64,000 bases of DNA from Methanomicrobiaceae archaeon (GTDB lineage Archaea; Halobacteriota; Methanomicrobia; Methanomicrobiales; Methanomicrobiaceae), in NCBI GenBank assembly GCA_029762625.1, contig JARVGI010000001.1:186001-250000 (forward strand). The letters are read 5' to 3'. The notes beneath the pieces are model-generated. The model saw only the letters and a list, made by a program, of their open reading frames with translations, made no database searches and was not told where the DNA came from. Shown piece by piece: positions 44,527 through 53,790 of this stretch (the first letter of the stretch is position 1; each line of letters begins with the position of its first letter). Made by a program: the position numbers and the translations under genes.

Positions 44527-45105
44527 CTAGTACCGCAATGCGATCCGCATTAACTCTTTTCCAATCTCCCATGCCCGGCCGATCCGCGCCCCTATCCGGT
44601 AGTAGCTCCGGTCGTTCATCGAGAAGAGTATGGGCTGCACTTTGTTCACGTCCACCGTACCGTCGGTGATCACGGCAGGGTCGCAGTAGGTGTTTTCGAT
44701 TTTTCCGATAAACACATCATGCGCAGGGAAATCCACGGTTCTGACAAGCCTGCATTCCATATTCACCGGGCACTCGTGTATCATCGGTGCCGTCCCGAGC
44801 GTGCCGTAAAAATTGCGAAACATCGCGGATTTATCGACCTTTTTCCCGGATACCAGCCCGCAATAGTCTGTCTGCCGGACCATATTCACCGACGGAATGT
44901 TCACGCTGAACGTACCGTTCTCTCTGATCCCCGCATTGGTATAGTGCGTCTTCGACATTCCCAGGGAAATGGATCCGAAATCGAGGATCCCGACATGGGC
45001 AATGGTAATGTAGTTCGGTTTTCCGCTGACATTCACCCCGACGAGCGTGGTGGGAAGGGGGTAGAGGCAGTTGACCGGACCTAACTCCGTTTTGCCGCGC
45101 ACCAT
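44527..45105 (-). CDS. Flavin reductase-like FMN-binding protein (first of a tandem pair)
   Basis: A 192-residue paralogue of the next gene: VNCLYPLPTTLVGVNVSGKP, ISLGMSKTHYTNAGIRENGT, FSVNIPSVNMVRQTDYCGLV and SGKKVDKSAMF. Same split-barrel fold and flavin-loop layout. ATG 45103-45105 is preferred over the flanking GTG codons. It has its own TATA box at 45133-45144. Confidence 0.87.
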   Translation of the reverse strand: MVRGKTELGPVNCLYPLPTTLVGVNVSGKPNYITIAHVGILDFGSISLGMSKTHYTNAGIRENGTFSVNIPSVNMVRQTDYCGLVSGKKVDKSAMFRNFYGTLGTAPMIHECPVNMECRLVRTVDFPAHDVFIGKIENTYCDPAVITDGTVDVNKVQPILFSMNDRSYYRIGARIGRAWEIGKELMRIALRY

Positions 45106-45132
45106 CACGTATAATCCCCCAATGGTCGTTGC

Positions 45133-45144
45133 ACTATATACACC
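45133..45144 (-). promoter_or_regulatory. TATA box of the flavin-reductase pair
   Basis: Minus strand GTGTATATAGTG about 33 bases before ATG 45105, predicting a start near 45112 and a leader of about 7 bases. Confidence 0.6.
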
Positions 45145-45179
45145 TAACTGATGCGAAGAAAAGAAAATATGTGAATGGA

Positions 45180-46217
45180 TCAGAGATCAGGCTTGCTCTT
45201 GAGCGCCTCGACGAGCAGTCGCACGCCCTGTTCGATATCCCCGCAGTCCACCACTTCCACGGGGGAATGGATGTAGCGCGATGCGATGGAGAGCGGAATG
45301 CTCGGTATGCCGTCCCGGACGAGGTGGATGATGGTGGCGTCGGTATTCCCGCCCGTTCCCACCTCGAGCTGGTGGGGGATGTCGTGCGCTTCGGCAGTCG
45401 TTCGCAACCACGCCGTCATCGCTTCGCTGGCCATCAGTCCCCGCCCGCTCGCACTCACCAGCACGAGTACCGGCCCTTTCCCCATCACGACCGTCGAGTC
45501 CTTTTTCTTGATGCCGGGATGGTCGCCGGGAATGGTCACGTCGGTGGCGATGGCGCAGTCCGGATCGATGGAGAATGCGCTCACCTTCGCGCCTTTCAGC
45601 CCCAGTTCCTCCTGCACGGTAAAGACCCCGTAGAGGGTGTGCGGCGATTCCACCTCTTTGAGCGCCTTGATGAGCATGGCGACGCCGACGCGGTTATCGA
45701 GGGCCTTGCCGGTGATGCGGTTGTTGGCAAGCTCGACGGCCTCGCGGTCGATGGTAACCGGGGTGCCGATCTCGATGCCCATCCCCGCAACCTCATCGGC
45801 GCTCGCAGCCCCGATGTCGATGAACATATCCTCGATTTTGATCTCCTTCTTGCGTTCTTCCGGGTCCATGACATGCGGGGGTTTCCCCCCGATGACGCCG
45901 TACACCAGACCCTTCGAGCCATGGACGGCAACACGCTGGTTGTAGAGCGTCGGGTTGAACCATCCGCCAAGGGTCACGAAGCGGAGGAACCCGTCGTCGT
46001 CGATATACTGCACCATGAGGCCGATCTCGTCCATGTGCGACGCGATCATGATCTTGAACTCATCGCCGCGCTTGACGGCCACGAGGTTGCCCATGGAATC
46101 GGTCCGGAATTCGTCCACGTGCCCCTCGAGCTGGGCCCTGATGAACGCGGTCACGTTTCCCTCCCGGCCGGAGACGCCATGGAGGTTTGAAAGTTCCTTG
46201 AGAAGCGATTTCACCAT
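45180..46217 (-). CDS. M42-family metallopeptidase (TET/CelM type)
   Basis: A 345-residue dizinc aminopeptidase: IASHMDEIGLMVQYI (His, Asp), GKALDNRVGVAML (Asp), VFTVQEELGLKGAKVSAF (Glu-Glu), IATDVTIPGDHP and a C-terminal metal His in GGNTDATIIHLVRDGIPSI. TET-like peptidases degrade short peptides from the proteasome. Spaced 6 bases after the aminotransferase stop, so the two are cotranscribed. Confidence 0.92.
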   Translation of the reverse strand: MVKSLLKELSNLHGVSGREGNVTAFIRAQLEGHVDEFRTDSMGNLVAVKRGDEFKIMIASHMDEIGLMVQYIDDDGFLRFVTLGGWFNPTLYNQRVAVHGSKGLVYGVIGGKPPHVMDPEERKKEIKIEDMFIDIGAASADEVAGMGIEIGTPVTIDREAVELANNRITGKALDNRVGVAMLIKALKEVESPHTLYGVFTVQEELGLKGAKVSAFSIDPDCAIATDVTIPGDHPGIKKKDSTVVMGKGPVLVLVSASGRGLMASEAMTAWLRTTAEAHDIPHQLEVGTGGNTDATIIHLVRDGIPSIPLSIASRYIHSPVEVVDCGDIEQGVRLLVEALKSKPDL

Positions 46218-46223
46218 ATCCTA

Positions 46224-47327
46224 TCACCCGGTTTCTCCAAGCCTTTCAACGGCTGCACGAAGCGTTTCTCTCGACGCGGCATAACTCATGCGGGCGTAAT
46301 CCGGGGCGTTCTCACCGAACGATGCGCCCGGAACGACGAGGACCCCCTGTTTGACCGCTTCCTCAATGCGATCCTGCCCCATGGGTACGAACATATAGAA
46401 TGCTCCTTCGGGCTTCGGAAACTCGTATCCCAGCGAAACCAGACCTTCGTAGAGGAGATCACGGCGTGCACGGTATTCCTCGCGCATCACGGCAACCGCA
46501 AACTGGTCCCCGGAATAGGCGGCAACGGCGGCGTACTGGGCGATGGAGGTGGCGCATGCCTGGCAATACTGGTGAACCTTGAGGCACTGGTTCACGTAGC
46601 GCTCGTCGGCGGCAAGGTACCCGATGCGCCAGCCGGTCATGGCATAGGTCTTGCTCGCCGCATTGACGGTAATCACGTCGTCCCCGTAGCGGGATGCACT
46701 CAAATGGGGCCGTTCGTAGACAAAATGCTCGTACACTTCATCGCTGACAACCGTCACCGAAGCGTCCATGGCATATTCGACGATCGCCCGGATCGACCCC
46801 TCGCTCTCCACCATGCCCGTCGGGTTCGACGGTGAATTCAGCACGAAGAGCCGTGCGCCGTCCATCATCTCCTGTGCACGTTCGACGTCGATATGCATGG
46901 TTTCGTCACAGGGAACTCCCTCCACGCGGCCGCCTGCGATGCGGGCCAGCGGTGTGTAGGAGACAAATCCCGGATCGGGGACCAGCACACGGTCACCGGG
47001 CTCGACAAGCGCTTCCATGACGAGATGGAGGGCTTCGCTGCCCCCGGCGGTCACGAGTATCTGTTCCTGCCCGAAGGAAAGGCCGTTTTCACGGCGAAAC
47101 TTCTCGACGATCGCGTTGCGAAGCTCGGGGATCCCGGCATTTGCCGTATACCCTGTGTGCCCGTCCCGGATAGCCTGTACTGCCGCCTCTTTGATATGGG
47201 AAGGGGTGTCGAAATCGGGCTGCCCCAGGCCAAGGTTGATTGCGTCGGGGCCGCCCGCATCGAAGAGTTTGCGTATCCCGGAGAGATCGATCCCCGCAAC
47301 CCGGGATGCAACGTGGATATCTCGCAT
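46224..47327 (-). CDS. Class I/II PLP-dependent aminotransferase
   Basis: A 367-residue fold-type I enzyme: INLGLGQPDFDTPSHIKEAA (substrate Arg/Asn region), ITVNAASKTYAMTGWRIGYL (PLP lysine at SK) and YRARRDLLYEGLVSLGYEFP. It transaminates amino acids, most likely aspartate or aromatic ones in archaea; substrate not set by sequence. It lies 18 bases after hxlB and 6 before the M42 gene. Confidence 0.93.
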   Translation of the reverse strand: MRDIHVASRVAGIDLSGIRKLFDAGGPDAINLGLGQPDFDTPSHIKEAAVQAIRDGHTGYTANAGIPELRNAIVEKFRRENGLSFGQEQILVTAGGSEALHLVMEALVEPGDRVLVPDPGFVSYTPLARIAGGRVEGVPCDETMHIDVERAQEMMDGARLFVLNSPSNPTGMVESEGSIRAIVEYAMDASVTVVSDEVYEHFVYERPHLSASRYGDDVITVNAASKTYAMTGWRIGYLAADERYVNQCLKVHQYCQACATSIAQYAAVAAYSGDQFAVAVMREEYRARRDLLYEGLVSLGYEFPKPEGAFYMFVPMGQDRIEEAVKQGVLVVPGASFGENAPDYARMSYAASRETLRAAVERLGETG

Positions 47328-47345
47328 ACTATCACCAGCCCCCGG

Positions 47346-47948
47346 TCACTCGATATTTGCGTGGCGGTCCCGGAGGGAATCCAGGTCGCAGTGCGTTATT
47401 TCCATAAGTGCAGAGATGATGGCATCGGCAAAGACCATTGCGGTGGTTTCAAAGAGCGTCCCCATCGGGGCAAAGGATTTGTGCTCGCCTTTCATCTGCC
47501 GGATTTCGAACTCGGCGGATTCGTCCTTCACTTCATCGCGCTGGCTCTCGAGCACCACGATATTGTCCGCAATTTTGCCTATCCTCGACTCTTTCTTGGA
47601 AGTGACAAGACAGATCCTGCCGCCGATCGCCTTGGCGGTTTCCGAGAGCTCGGCAACGGTCTTCGTCTGGCCCGAACCAGAGAATGCCACGATCATATCG
47701 CCTTTCTTCATCGACGGGGTGATCGTCTCACCCACCACATAGGACTGCAACCCGAGGTGCATCAACCTCATGGCGAATGCTTTTGCGACAAGGCCCGACC
47801 GCCCGGCGCCAACCACGTAGATGCGTTGTGCATCGAGTATTTCGGAGATAAAACCCTGCACCTCGGCATCTGAAATAAGATTGGCAGTGAAGATGATCTT
47901 TCTGCCCATCAGCCGCATCATTTCCTGTACACTGATACATTCATTCAT
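47346..47948 (-). CDS. hxlB: 6-phospho-3-hexuloisomerase
   Basis: A 200-residue SIS-domain isomerase: RIYVVGAGRSGLVAKAFAMR (sugar-phosphate loop), VVGETITPSMKKGDMIVAFS GSG region, and FEIRQMKGEHKSFAPMGTLF ETT near the end. In archaea it converts fructose-6-phosphate toward ribulose-5-phosphate with a hexulose-phosphate synthase, replacing the oxidative pentose pathway. The synthase (hxlA/Fae) is not in the window. ATG 47948 (MNECISVQEM) is chosen; a GTG two codons upstream is possible. First gene of a hxlB-aminotransferase-M42 operon. Confidence 0.92.
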   Translation of the reverse strand: MNECISVQEMMRLMGRKIIFTANLISDAEVQGFISEILDAQRIYVVGAGRSGLVAKAFAMRLMHLGLQSYVVGETITPSMKKGDMIVAFSGSGQTKTVAELSETAKAIGGRICLVTSKKESRIGKIADNIVVLESQRDEVKDESAEFEIRQMKGEHKSFAPMGTLFETTAMVFADAIISALMEITHCDLDSLRDRHANIE

Positions 47949-48175
47949 TGGCACAGTATGATTGCATCGGGAACTACTTTAGAATATTGATGACGGATGC
48001 CGAAAACGGCTACATCTGGCGTTACGGAGAAATTCAGCCCCATGGAATATCCTGATGCAGTTGGGGGGCCGCTTCGTCCGTTCAGAACAGAAAACTACTA
48101 TGCAACGCTCCACCAACACACCTGTACTGGATAGATCCGTGTTCCCGGAAGGAACACCGTGCAGGAGGAACCACC

Positions 48176-49015
48176 ATCTCATCACCCCCCTACTACGCAC
48201 AAGACGGATTCGAACTCTACCTTGCCGACTGCACCAGCTGCATGGAAGAACTCCCCGAAGGTTCGGTGGATCTTGTATTTGCCGATCCCCCTTATAATCT
48301 CTCCAACGGGGGATTCACCTGTCATTCGGGGACGAGAGTGCCGGTGCACAAGGGAGACTGGGATGTGAGCAGCGGCGCCGAAGAGGATTTTGCCTTCCAT
48401 CTGGCATGGATCAACACCTGCCGGCGTGTGCTCAAGGCGGACGGATCCATCTGGATCAGCGGCACCTATCATTCGATCTACGCGTGCGGCTATGCTTTGC
48501 AGGTCGCGGGGTTCCACATTCTCAACGACATCTGCTGGTTCAAACCGAACGCACCCCCGAACCTCAGCGGGAGGTACTTCACCGCCAGCCACGAGACCCT
48601 CATCTGGGCCCGCAAGAACGCCGAAGGCAAACACACCTTCAACTACGATGCCATGAAATCCGGCGACTGGCACGAGGCGGACATGCTCAAGCGGGAAGGA
48701 AAACAGATGCGATCGGTCTGGAGCATCCCTGCTCCCAGACCGGGAGAGAAGGCACACGGAAGACACCCCACCCAGAAACCCCTGCTCCTGCTGCAGCGCA
48801 TTCTCAGTGCCTGCACACATGAGGGGGACTGCGTCCTCGACCCATTCACCGGGAGTTCGACAACGGGGCTTGCGGCGTATGCAATGCACCGCAGGTTCAT
48901 CGGCATCGACAGCGAACAGGCGTACCTCGATCTTTCGATCAGGCGCTTCGAGGATCTGCAGCAGAGTCGCGTTGGTCAGGAAGGCGAGGAAACGCGGCCG
49001 CAAGGGCCGGTGTGA
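48176..49015 (+). CDS. Beta-class DNA adenine methyltransferase, apparent ATC start
   Basis: A methyltransferase of about 279 residues. Motif IV DPPYNLSNGGF and motif I region DCVLDPFTGSSTTGLAAYAM occur in that order (IV before I), so beta class; DPPY favours N6-adenine. Residues SSPPYYAQDGFELYLADCTS before the first ATG (48242) are conserved in the family, yet no ATG, GTG or TTG precedes them in frame. AGGAGG (48163-48168) lies 7 bases before ATC 48176, ideal spacing for a start there; a point error or a leader-free start at 48242 are alternatives. No restriction enzyme is adjacent, so it looks solitary. Confidence 0.8.
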   Translation: MSSPPYYAQDGFELYLADCTSCMEELPEGSVDLVFADPPYNLSNGGFTCHSGTRVPVHKGDWDVSSGAEEDFAFHLAWINTCRRVLKADGSIWISGTYHSIYACGYALQVAGFHILNDICWFKPNAPPNLSGRYFTASHETLIWARKNAEGKHTFNYDAMKSGDWHEADMLKREGKQMRSVWSIPAPRPGEKAHGRHPTQKPLLLLQRILSACTHEGDCVLDPFTGSSTTGLAAYAMHRRFIGIDSEQAYLDLSIRRFEDLQQSRVGQEGEETRPQGPV

Positions 49016-49144
49016 CGCACTGCCGCAGCACGAATGCGTCCTCGCTCCCGACTGCCGGTGACGGTGCCTCATGCAGGCCCCCTCCCACAGCAGATGGCAT
49101 CCGGCGTACGACCGTTCGGATGGAACCGTCGAACCCTCAGATCT

Positions 49145-49450
49145 CTATTTTTTCAGTCTCGCGATCTCTTCCTCGACCTCTTCGGCGCCTTCCCGGTAGA
49201 ACTCATCCTCCTCGGGAGCGAGTTCTTTGAGAAGCCTCAGGAACTCCCCGGCATGGACTTTCTCTTCGTTGGCAACATCCCAGAGCACCTTTTTTGCCAG
49301 TCCATTGTCGGTGGAGTCGGCGATCTGGACATAGATCTGCACGGCTTCATATTCGGCAGCGACGCTGTACCGTATCGCCCGCACCAGTTCATTGTGGGTT
49401 AATGTTCTCTCTGGTGCGAGCCCTGAAAAAGGACTCGAAAATTCAGGCAT
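49145..49450 (-). CDS. Ferritin-like (EncFtn/rubrerythrin-type) small diiron protein
   Basis: A 101-residue two-helix ferritin-like protein: LTHNELVRAIRYSVAAEYEA (helix with Glu ligands E...Y), VQIYVQIADSTDNGLAKKVL, then WDVANEEKVHAGEFLRLLKE (E-E-x-x-H ligand motif) and a charged C-terminal tail. Length and motif match encapsulated-ferritin modules that form open rings and oxidise iron. No encapsulin gene is adjacent, so it may act alone or with one elsewhere. A strong GGAGGTGA precedes ATG 49450. Confidence 0.85.
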   Translation of the reverse strand: MPEFSSPFSGLAPERTLTHNELVRAIRYSVAAEYEAVQIYVQIADSTDNGLAKKVLWDVANEEKVHAGEFLRLLKELAPEEDEFYREGAEEVEEEIARLKK

Positions 49451-49589
49451 CGGATCACCTCCCTTCGAGGATAGCCCCATAGGTGCATACAATAGAAATA
49501 TATTTCGATTGTCATAGAATGTGCCGCGATCAATGCCACCATGTATATGGCATCAGGGAAAACGGGAATAGCAGCAATTGAGGAAAAGC

Positions 49590-49982
49590 ATGTCATCCAT
49601 CGAAGAAGCAATCGCTGAAGAAGGCGTACGTGTCGGTGCACGGGTGGATATTCGCACCCTCAAGCGGATCTCAGCGCACAGAGGTATCAATGTCGTTCTC
49701 TACTGGGAGGAGGAGATGGGGCGCAAAGGCGATTACGAATCAGATCTGGCGGATTACCAGCATCTAGCCGAAGAAAACAGGCCGTTTATCACCATCGACG
49801 CGTTCCTGAAGTTTTTTACGGAGACCTATGCCATGTTTCCCAAACCGGTGGACGAGCTTCTGGCCGAAATTCCCATCGCCATTGAGATCACCGCAGTGCG
49901 CACGTACATCCCGAAAGGGGAGACAGAAACACAAACGCTTATCGCAGGGCTGATGCCGTTCCGGGACGAGATGGAGCCCTGA
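49590..49982 (+). CDS. Hypothetical protein
   Basis: A 130-residue protein (MSSIEEAIAEEGVRVGARVD ... MPFRDEMEP) without recognised domain; helix-rich N-terminus and an acidic C-terminal half with some beta character. ATG 49590 has GAGGA about 8 bases upstream. A GTATATGG element (49543-49550) fits as TATA. Divergent from the ferritin-like gene. Confidence 0.65.
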   Translation: MSSIEEAIAEEGVRVGARVDIRTLKRISAHRGINVVLYWEEEMGRKGDYESDLADYQHLAEENRPFITIDAFLKFFTETYAMFPKPVDELLAEIPIAIEITAVRTYIPKGETETQTLIAGLMPFRDEMEP

Positions 49983-50244
49983 ACCGTGTCATGGCGGGAT
50001 CGTTCACCCCGCACGGTGCATCGGTTTTCCCGCTGTGGCAACAGTCACCAACAAACCGTATCGGTGCCTGACGATGACCAGGCAAAACCTGCCGTCGGAG
50101 GTTTCATCGTCCCGTGGCGATCTTCTCCGGATCCTGTTGACACGCTCATGCAGCGATGGTGCAATACCGCGGCATCGCGCCGTCATAACCATTAATTGCG
50201 TGCAGCACCACCATCCCCCTGTCAGAAAAGGAGGGTACGAAATC

Positions 50245-51159
50245 ATGGCGGCTGCAGGCATCTGGATCAAAGCCCTGAGGCTCCCGTTCCTGACGGCGAC
50301 ATTCGTTCCGGTTGCGCTGGGGACGATCATCGCATGGCATGAGACCGGTGCATTCAACGGAGTCCACCTCGTGCTCGCTACGGCAGGTGTATCGCTCATC
50401 CATCTCGGCGCCAACCTCTCCAACGATTTCTTCGATTTCAAGTCGGAAAACGACCTCATCAACACCGGCTTCAACGCGTTCAGCGGGGGTAGCAGGGTCA
50501 TTGCGGACGGCCAGCTCTCGCCGGGGGAGGTCTTTTCGGCGGCGGCCCTCTGTTACGGGACCGGCGCCCTCGTGGGGCTCCTGCTGGCATGGTTCAACGG
50601 CAGCATCCTCCTCGGAGCACTGATCATTGCCGGGGTGCTGGCGGGCTATTTCTATACCGCACCACCCCTGAAATTCGCCTACCGCAGCACGGGCGAACTG
50701 GTGAATGTCCTTGCTTTCGGGCCGCTGATCGTGGCTATCGCCTGCCTCGCACAGGGAGCAGCGCCGTCACCAGCAGCGATCGCCGCATCGATGTTTCCCG
50801 GGCTGCTGCTCGGGCTGCTCCTGTTGATCAACGAGTTTCCCGATTACGAGGCCGATATCGGTGCAGCTAAGCGGACGCTCGTGGTCAGGCTGGGCACGCT
50901 GCAGGCGCTGAACCTCCACCATGCAGGGCTCGCCGCCGTATTCCTGCTGGTCCCGCTGACGGTCGCCATCGGAAGCCTGCCGCCAACCGTCCTCATCACG
51001 CTCTTCACCCTCCCGCTGGCCGTCCTGATCGTCCGGCAGACACGCGACCACCTCCACGAAGCCTGCATGCCGGCTTCGGCAAACGCCCTCTGCTACCAGC
51101 TTCACTTCGTGTTCGGTCTGTTTCTCTGCACCGGAATTCTCGCCGGGACGCTGATCTGA
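50245..51159 (+). CDS. UbiA-family prenyltransferase (MenA-like)
   Basis: A 304-residue polytopic membrane protein with both prenyl-diphosphate motifs: NDFFDFKSENDLINTG (first Asp-rich, about 66-81) and NEFPDYEADIGAAKRTLVVR (second, about 199-218). It attaches a prenyl chain to an aromatic or polar acceptor; the acceptor is unknown in methanogens without methanophenazine. ATG 50245 follows AAGGAGGG at good spacing. The 260 bases upstream hold no gene. Confidence 0.9.
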   Translation: MAAAGIWIKALRLPFLTATFVPVALGTIIAWHETGAFNGVHLVLATAGVSLIHLGANLSNDFFDFKSENDLINTGFNAFSGGSRVIADGQLSPGEVFSAAALCYGTGALVGLLLAWFNGSILLGALIIAGVLAGYFYTAPPLKFAYRSTGELVNVLAFGPLIVAIACLAQGAAPSPAAIAASMFPGLLLGLLLLINEFPDYEADIGAAKRTLVVRLGTLQALNLHHAGLAAVFLLVPLTVAIGSLPPTVLITLFTLPLAVLIVRQTRDHLHEACMPASANALCYQLHFVFGLFLCTGILAGTLI

Positions 51160-51449
51160 CGCTCCCGGCGCTCCCGCCATGGCGGTGAACGAACGGTGCC
51201 CTCCCGATAAACCAGGTGGTGGCGCATATCGGGGCTCGCATTCTCTGCCACGGGTACGATTGCTACGGGCGCAGGTCATCCCCGTCACACCATCGTCGTT
51301 TCCGTGGCCATCGCCGGGGCGGGGATCCTCTCCGAGCGCCTGACCGGTTCCCGGCGCACATGCATGCCACTGCGGGAACGGGGAACGCAAACAGGTATGC
51401 GAGGCCCGGGCAGGAGATAGGAAATACAAGGAACGAGAAAAAGCACTGT

Positions 51450-52892
51450 ATGAAGATGCGAATTGGCGGCGAATGGACGGAAGCCGCCGGCGGCGCATGG
51501 GTCCGGGTGACCAATCCCGCCACCGGCGAGGGTATCGAGCACGTCCCCTCGGGCGACCGACGCGATGTGGATGCGGCTGTTGCCGCGGCCGAATCCGCAT
51601 TCCCGGCCTGGGAACACCGGACCTACGGCGAACGGGGGATGGTCCTCGGCCGCTGCGCCCGCCTGCTCAGGGAGCGGATCCCTGCGTTCGCTCCCGTGCT
51701 TACCCGAGAGCAGGGAAAACCCCTTGCCGAGGCGACGGGGGAGCTGATGGGGCTTGCCCACGTGCTGGAATACTACCATTCCATTGCAGGATCGGTGTCC
51801 GGCGAATACCGGAACCTGCGCCTCTACGGCAGCGCCATGGTGGCGCATACGCCGCTCGGGGTGGTGGGGGCGATCATCCCGTGGAATATGCCTGCTCTGC
51901 TCATGGGGTGGAAGGTCGGCCCCGCGCTTGTAGCGGGCAATACCATGGTGCTCAAACCGGCGACCTCAACCCCCCTCACCAATCTCGCACTCGCCGGTCT
52001 CTTCGAGGAGGCAGGGCTTCCCCCCGGCGTCCTCAACGTCGTTACGGGGAGCGGGCACGCGGCCGGAGAACCGCTGGTGCTCCATCCGTCGATAAAAAAG
52101 ATCTCTTTCACCGGGCAGGTGGAGACCGGAAGACGCATCGCCGAACTGGCCGCGCGGGATTTCACACCGACGACTCTCGAACTGGGAGGGTGCGACCCGA
52201 TGATTGTGTGCGACGACGCCGATATCGGGACGGCGGTGGAGGGCGCGGTCCGGGGGCGGTTTTTCAACTGCGGTCAGGTCTGCACAGCAGTAAAACGCCT
52301 CTACGTCTTCGAGAGCATCGCCGAACGTTTTGAGACGCAGCTGGCGGCGCGGATAGCAGGGTTGCGGGTGGGCAACGGCATGGACCGCGGCGTGGACATG
52401 GGACCGCTGAACAATGCAGATCAGCACCGCGCCATCGCCGCCCTCGTGGAGGGCGTGCAGGAACGCGGGGAGGGAACTATTGTTGCCGGGGGCGCGGTTC
52501 TCGACGGTGAGAAGTTTGCCCTCGGCAACTTCTACGCCCCCACCCTCGTCACCGACGTGGCAGCCGAATCGCCACTCCTCCGCGAGGAGGTCTTCGGCCC
52601 GGTGCTCCCCGTGGTGAAGGTGGAAAACCTCGATGAAGCCCTCGAACAGGCGAATGCATCCCGGTACGGCCTCGGGGCTTCGATATGGACGCAGGACATC
52701 CGGCGAATCACCACCGCATGCGAACGATTGCAGGCAGGCATCGTCTGGGTCAACCAGCACCTCAGGATACCGCCGGAAGTGCCCTTCGGAGGGATAAAGG
52801 AGAGCGGGACCGGGCGTGAGAACGGGTACGGGTCGATTGATGACTACAGCAACCTCAAATCGATCCTGATAGCCCCGGGGACGGCTCGATGA
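51450..52892 (+). CDS. Aldehyde dehydrogenase
   Basis: A 480-residue NAD(P) aldehyde dehydrogenase. The Rossmann region (PWNMPALLMGWKVGPALVAG) and TLELGGCDPMIVCDDADI are recognisable; the catalytic Cys is in FFNCGQVCTAVKRLYVFES. GGCDP replaces the usual GGK-S/N-P, a variant. The substrate could be lactaldehyde, succinate semialdehyde or another; not set. Start ATG 51450, a second ATG six bases on. Stop overlaps the exonuclease gene (ATGA). Confidence 0.92.
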   Translation: MKMRIGGEWTEAAGGAWVRVTNPATGEGIEHVPSGDRRDVDAAVAAAESAFPAWEHRTYGERGMVLGRCARLLRERIPAFAPVLTREQGKPLAEATGELMGLAHVLEYYHSIAGSVSGEYRNLRLYGSAMVAHTPLGVVGAIIPWNMPALLMGWKVGPALVAGNTMVLKPATSTPLTNLALAGLFEEAGLPPGVLNVVTGSGHAAGEPLVLHPSIKKISFTGQVETGRRIAELAARDFTPTTLELGGCDPMIVCDDADIGTAVEGAVRGRFFNCGQVCTAVKRLYVFESIAERFETQLAARIAGLRVGNGMDRGVDMGPLNNADQHRAIAALVEGVQERGEGTIVAGGAVLDGEKFALGNFYAPTLVTDVAAESPLLREEVFGPVLPVVKVENLDEALEQANASRYGLGASIWTQDIRRITTACERLQAGIVWVNQHLRIPPEVPFGGIKESGTGRENGYGSIDDYSNLKSILIAPGTAR

Positions 52893-53680
52893 TAGAGGAG
52901 CCCTCCGTCAGGCTGATCTCCTGGAATGTCAACGGCCTCCGCGCGATCCTGAAAAAAGGATTCCTCGAATTTGTTGCACGGGAACAACCCGATATCCTCT
53001 GCATCCAGGAAACGAAACTCCAGGAGGAGCAGCTCCCTGCCGAAGTTGCCCGGATGCCGGGATACCGGATCTATCTGGCATCCGCCGAACGCAGGGGGTA
53101 CAGCGGCGTCGCAATGCTCTCGCGCACCGCACCGGAATGGGTGGAGAGGGGGTTCGGCACGCGCCGCTTCGATACCGAAGGCCGCATCCTCATCGCCGGG
53201 TTTCCCGACTTCGACCTCTACACCATCTATTTTCCCAACGGAAAGGCCTCGGACGAGCGGCTGCGCTACAAGCTCGATTTCTACGACGGATGCCTCGACC
53301 GGATGAAAAAGAGCATCGAAGACGGCAGGGAAGTCGTGCTCTGCGGCGACGTGAACACCGCCCACGCGGAAATCGATCTCGCACGCCCGATGCAGAACCG
53401 GAAGGTCTCCGGATTCCTCCCCGAAGAGCGGGCCTGGATCGACCGGCTGATCGCGGAGGGGTTTGTGGATACCTTCAGGATGGTTTCCCGCGAGGGCGGC
53501 CACTATACATGGTGGGACCAAAAAAGCCGTGCGCGGGAGAGAAACGTCGGGTGGAGGATCGATTATTTCCTTGTGAGCGAGGGGCTGGCAGGCAGCGTCG
53601 CCACAAGCAGCATCCATCCGGAGGTCATGGGCTCCGACCACTGCCCCATATCCCTCGTGCTTGACGGCGTACACGTTTGA
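52889..53680 (+). CDS. xth: Exodeoxyribonuclease III / AP endonuclease
   Basis: A 263-residue DNA repair enzyme of the exonuclease III family: RLISWNVNGLRAILKKGFLE, ILCIQETKLQEEQL (metal Glu), VLCGDVNTAHAEIDLA (D-x-N), and MGSDHCPISLVLDG (catalytic Asp-His). It cuts at abasic sites. Overlaps the aldehyde dehydrogenase stop by 4 bases, so translation is coupled although the functions differ. Confidence 0.94.
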   Translation: MIEEPSVRLISWNVNGLRAILKKGFLEFVAREQPDILCIQETKLQEEQLPAEVARMPGYRIYLASAERRGYSGVAMLSRTAPEWVERGFGTRRFDTEGRILIAGFPDFDLYTIYFPNGKASDERLRYKLDFYDGCLDRMKKSIEDGREVVLCGDVNTAHAEIDLARPMQNRKVSGFLPEERAWIDRLIAEGFVDTFRMVSREGGHYTWWDQKSRARERNVGWRIDYFLVSEGLAGSVATSSIHPEVMGSDHCPISLVLDGVHV

Positions 53681-53723
53681 GCAAGGTCTATGGGGCGCAT
53701 TCACCGGAATGCTCTTCCAACCA

Positions 53724-53734
53724 TCTATTTATGT
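53724..53734 (+). promoter_or_regulatory. TATA box of the SLC13 transporter gene
   Basis: CATCTATTTATG about 62 bases before ATG 53791, predicting a start near 53755. Confidence 0.45.
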
Positions 53735-53790
53735 CATGACACAACCACACAGTATCATCCGGCCGTGGCGCACGGACGCAGGGATGGACG

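Noticed and set aside
48182-49072. Minus-strand open frame of 296 codons opposite the DNA methyltransferase
   Set aside because: Antisense shadow; the plus-strand methyltransferase motifs are decisive.
51160-51449. Gene remnant before the aldehyde dehydrogenase
   Set aside because: A piece TIVVSVAIAGAGILSERL looks helical but has no start, no family and no support; treated as intergenic.
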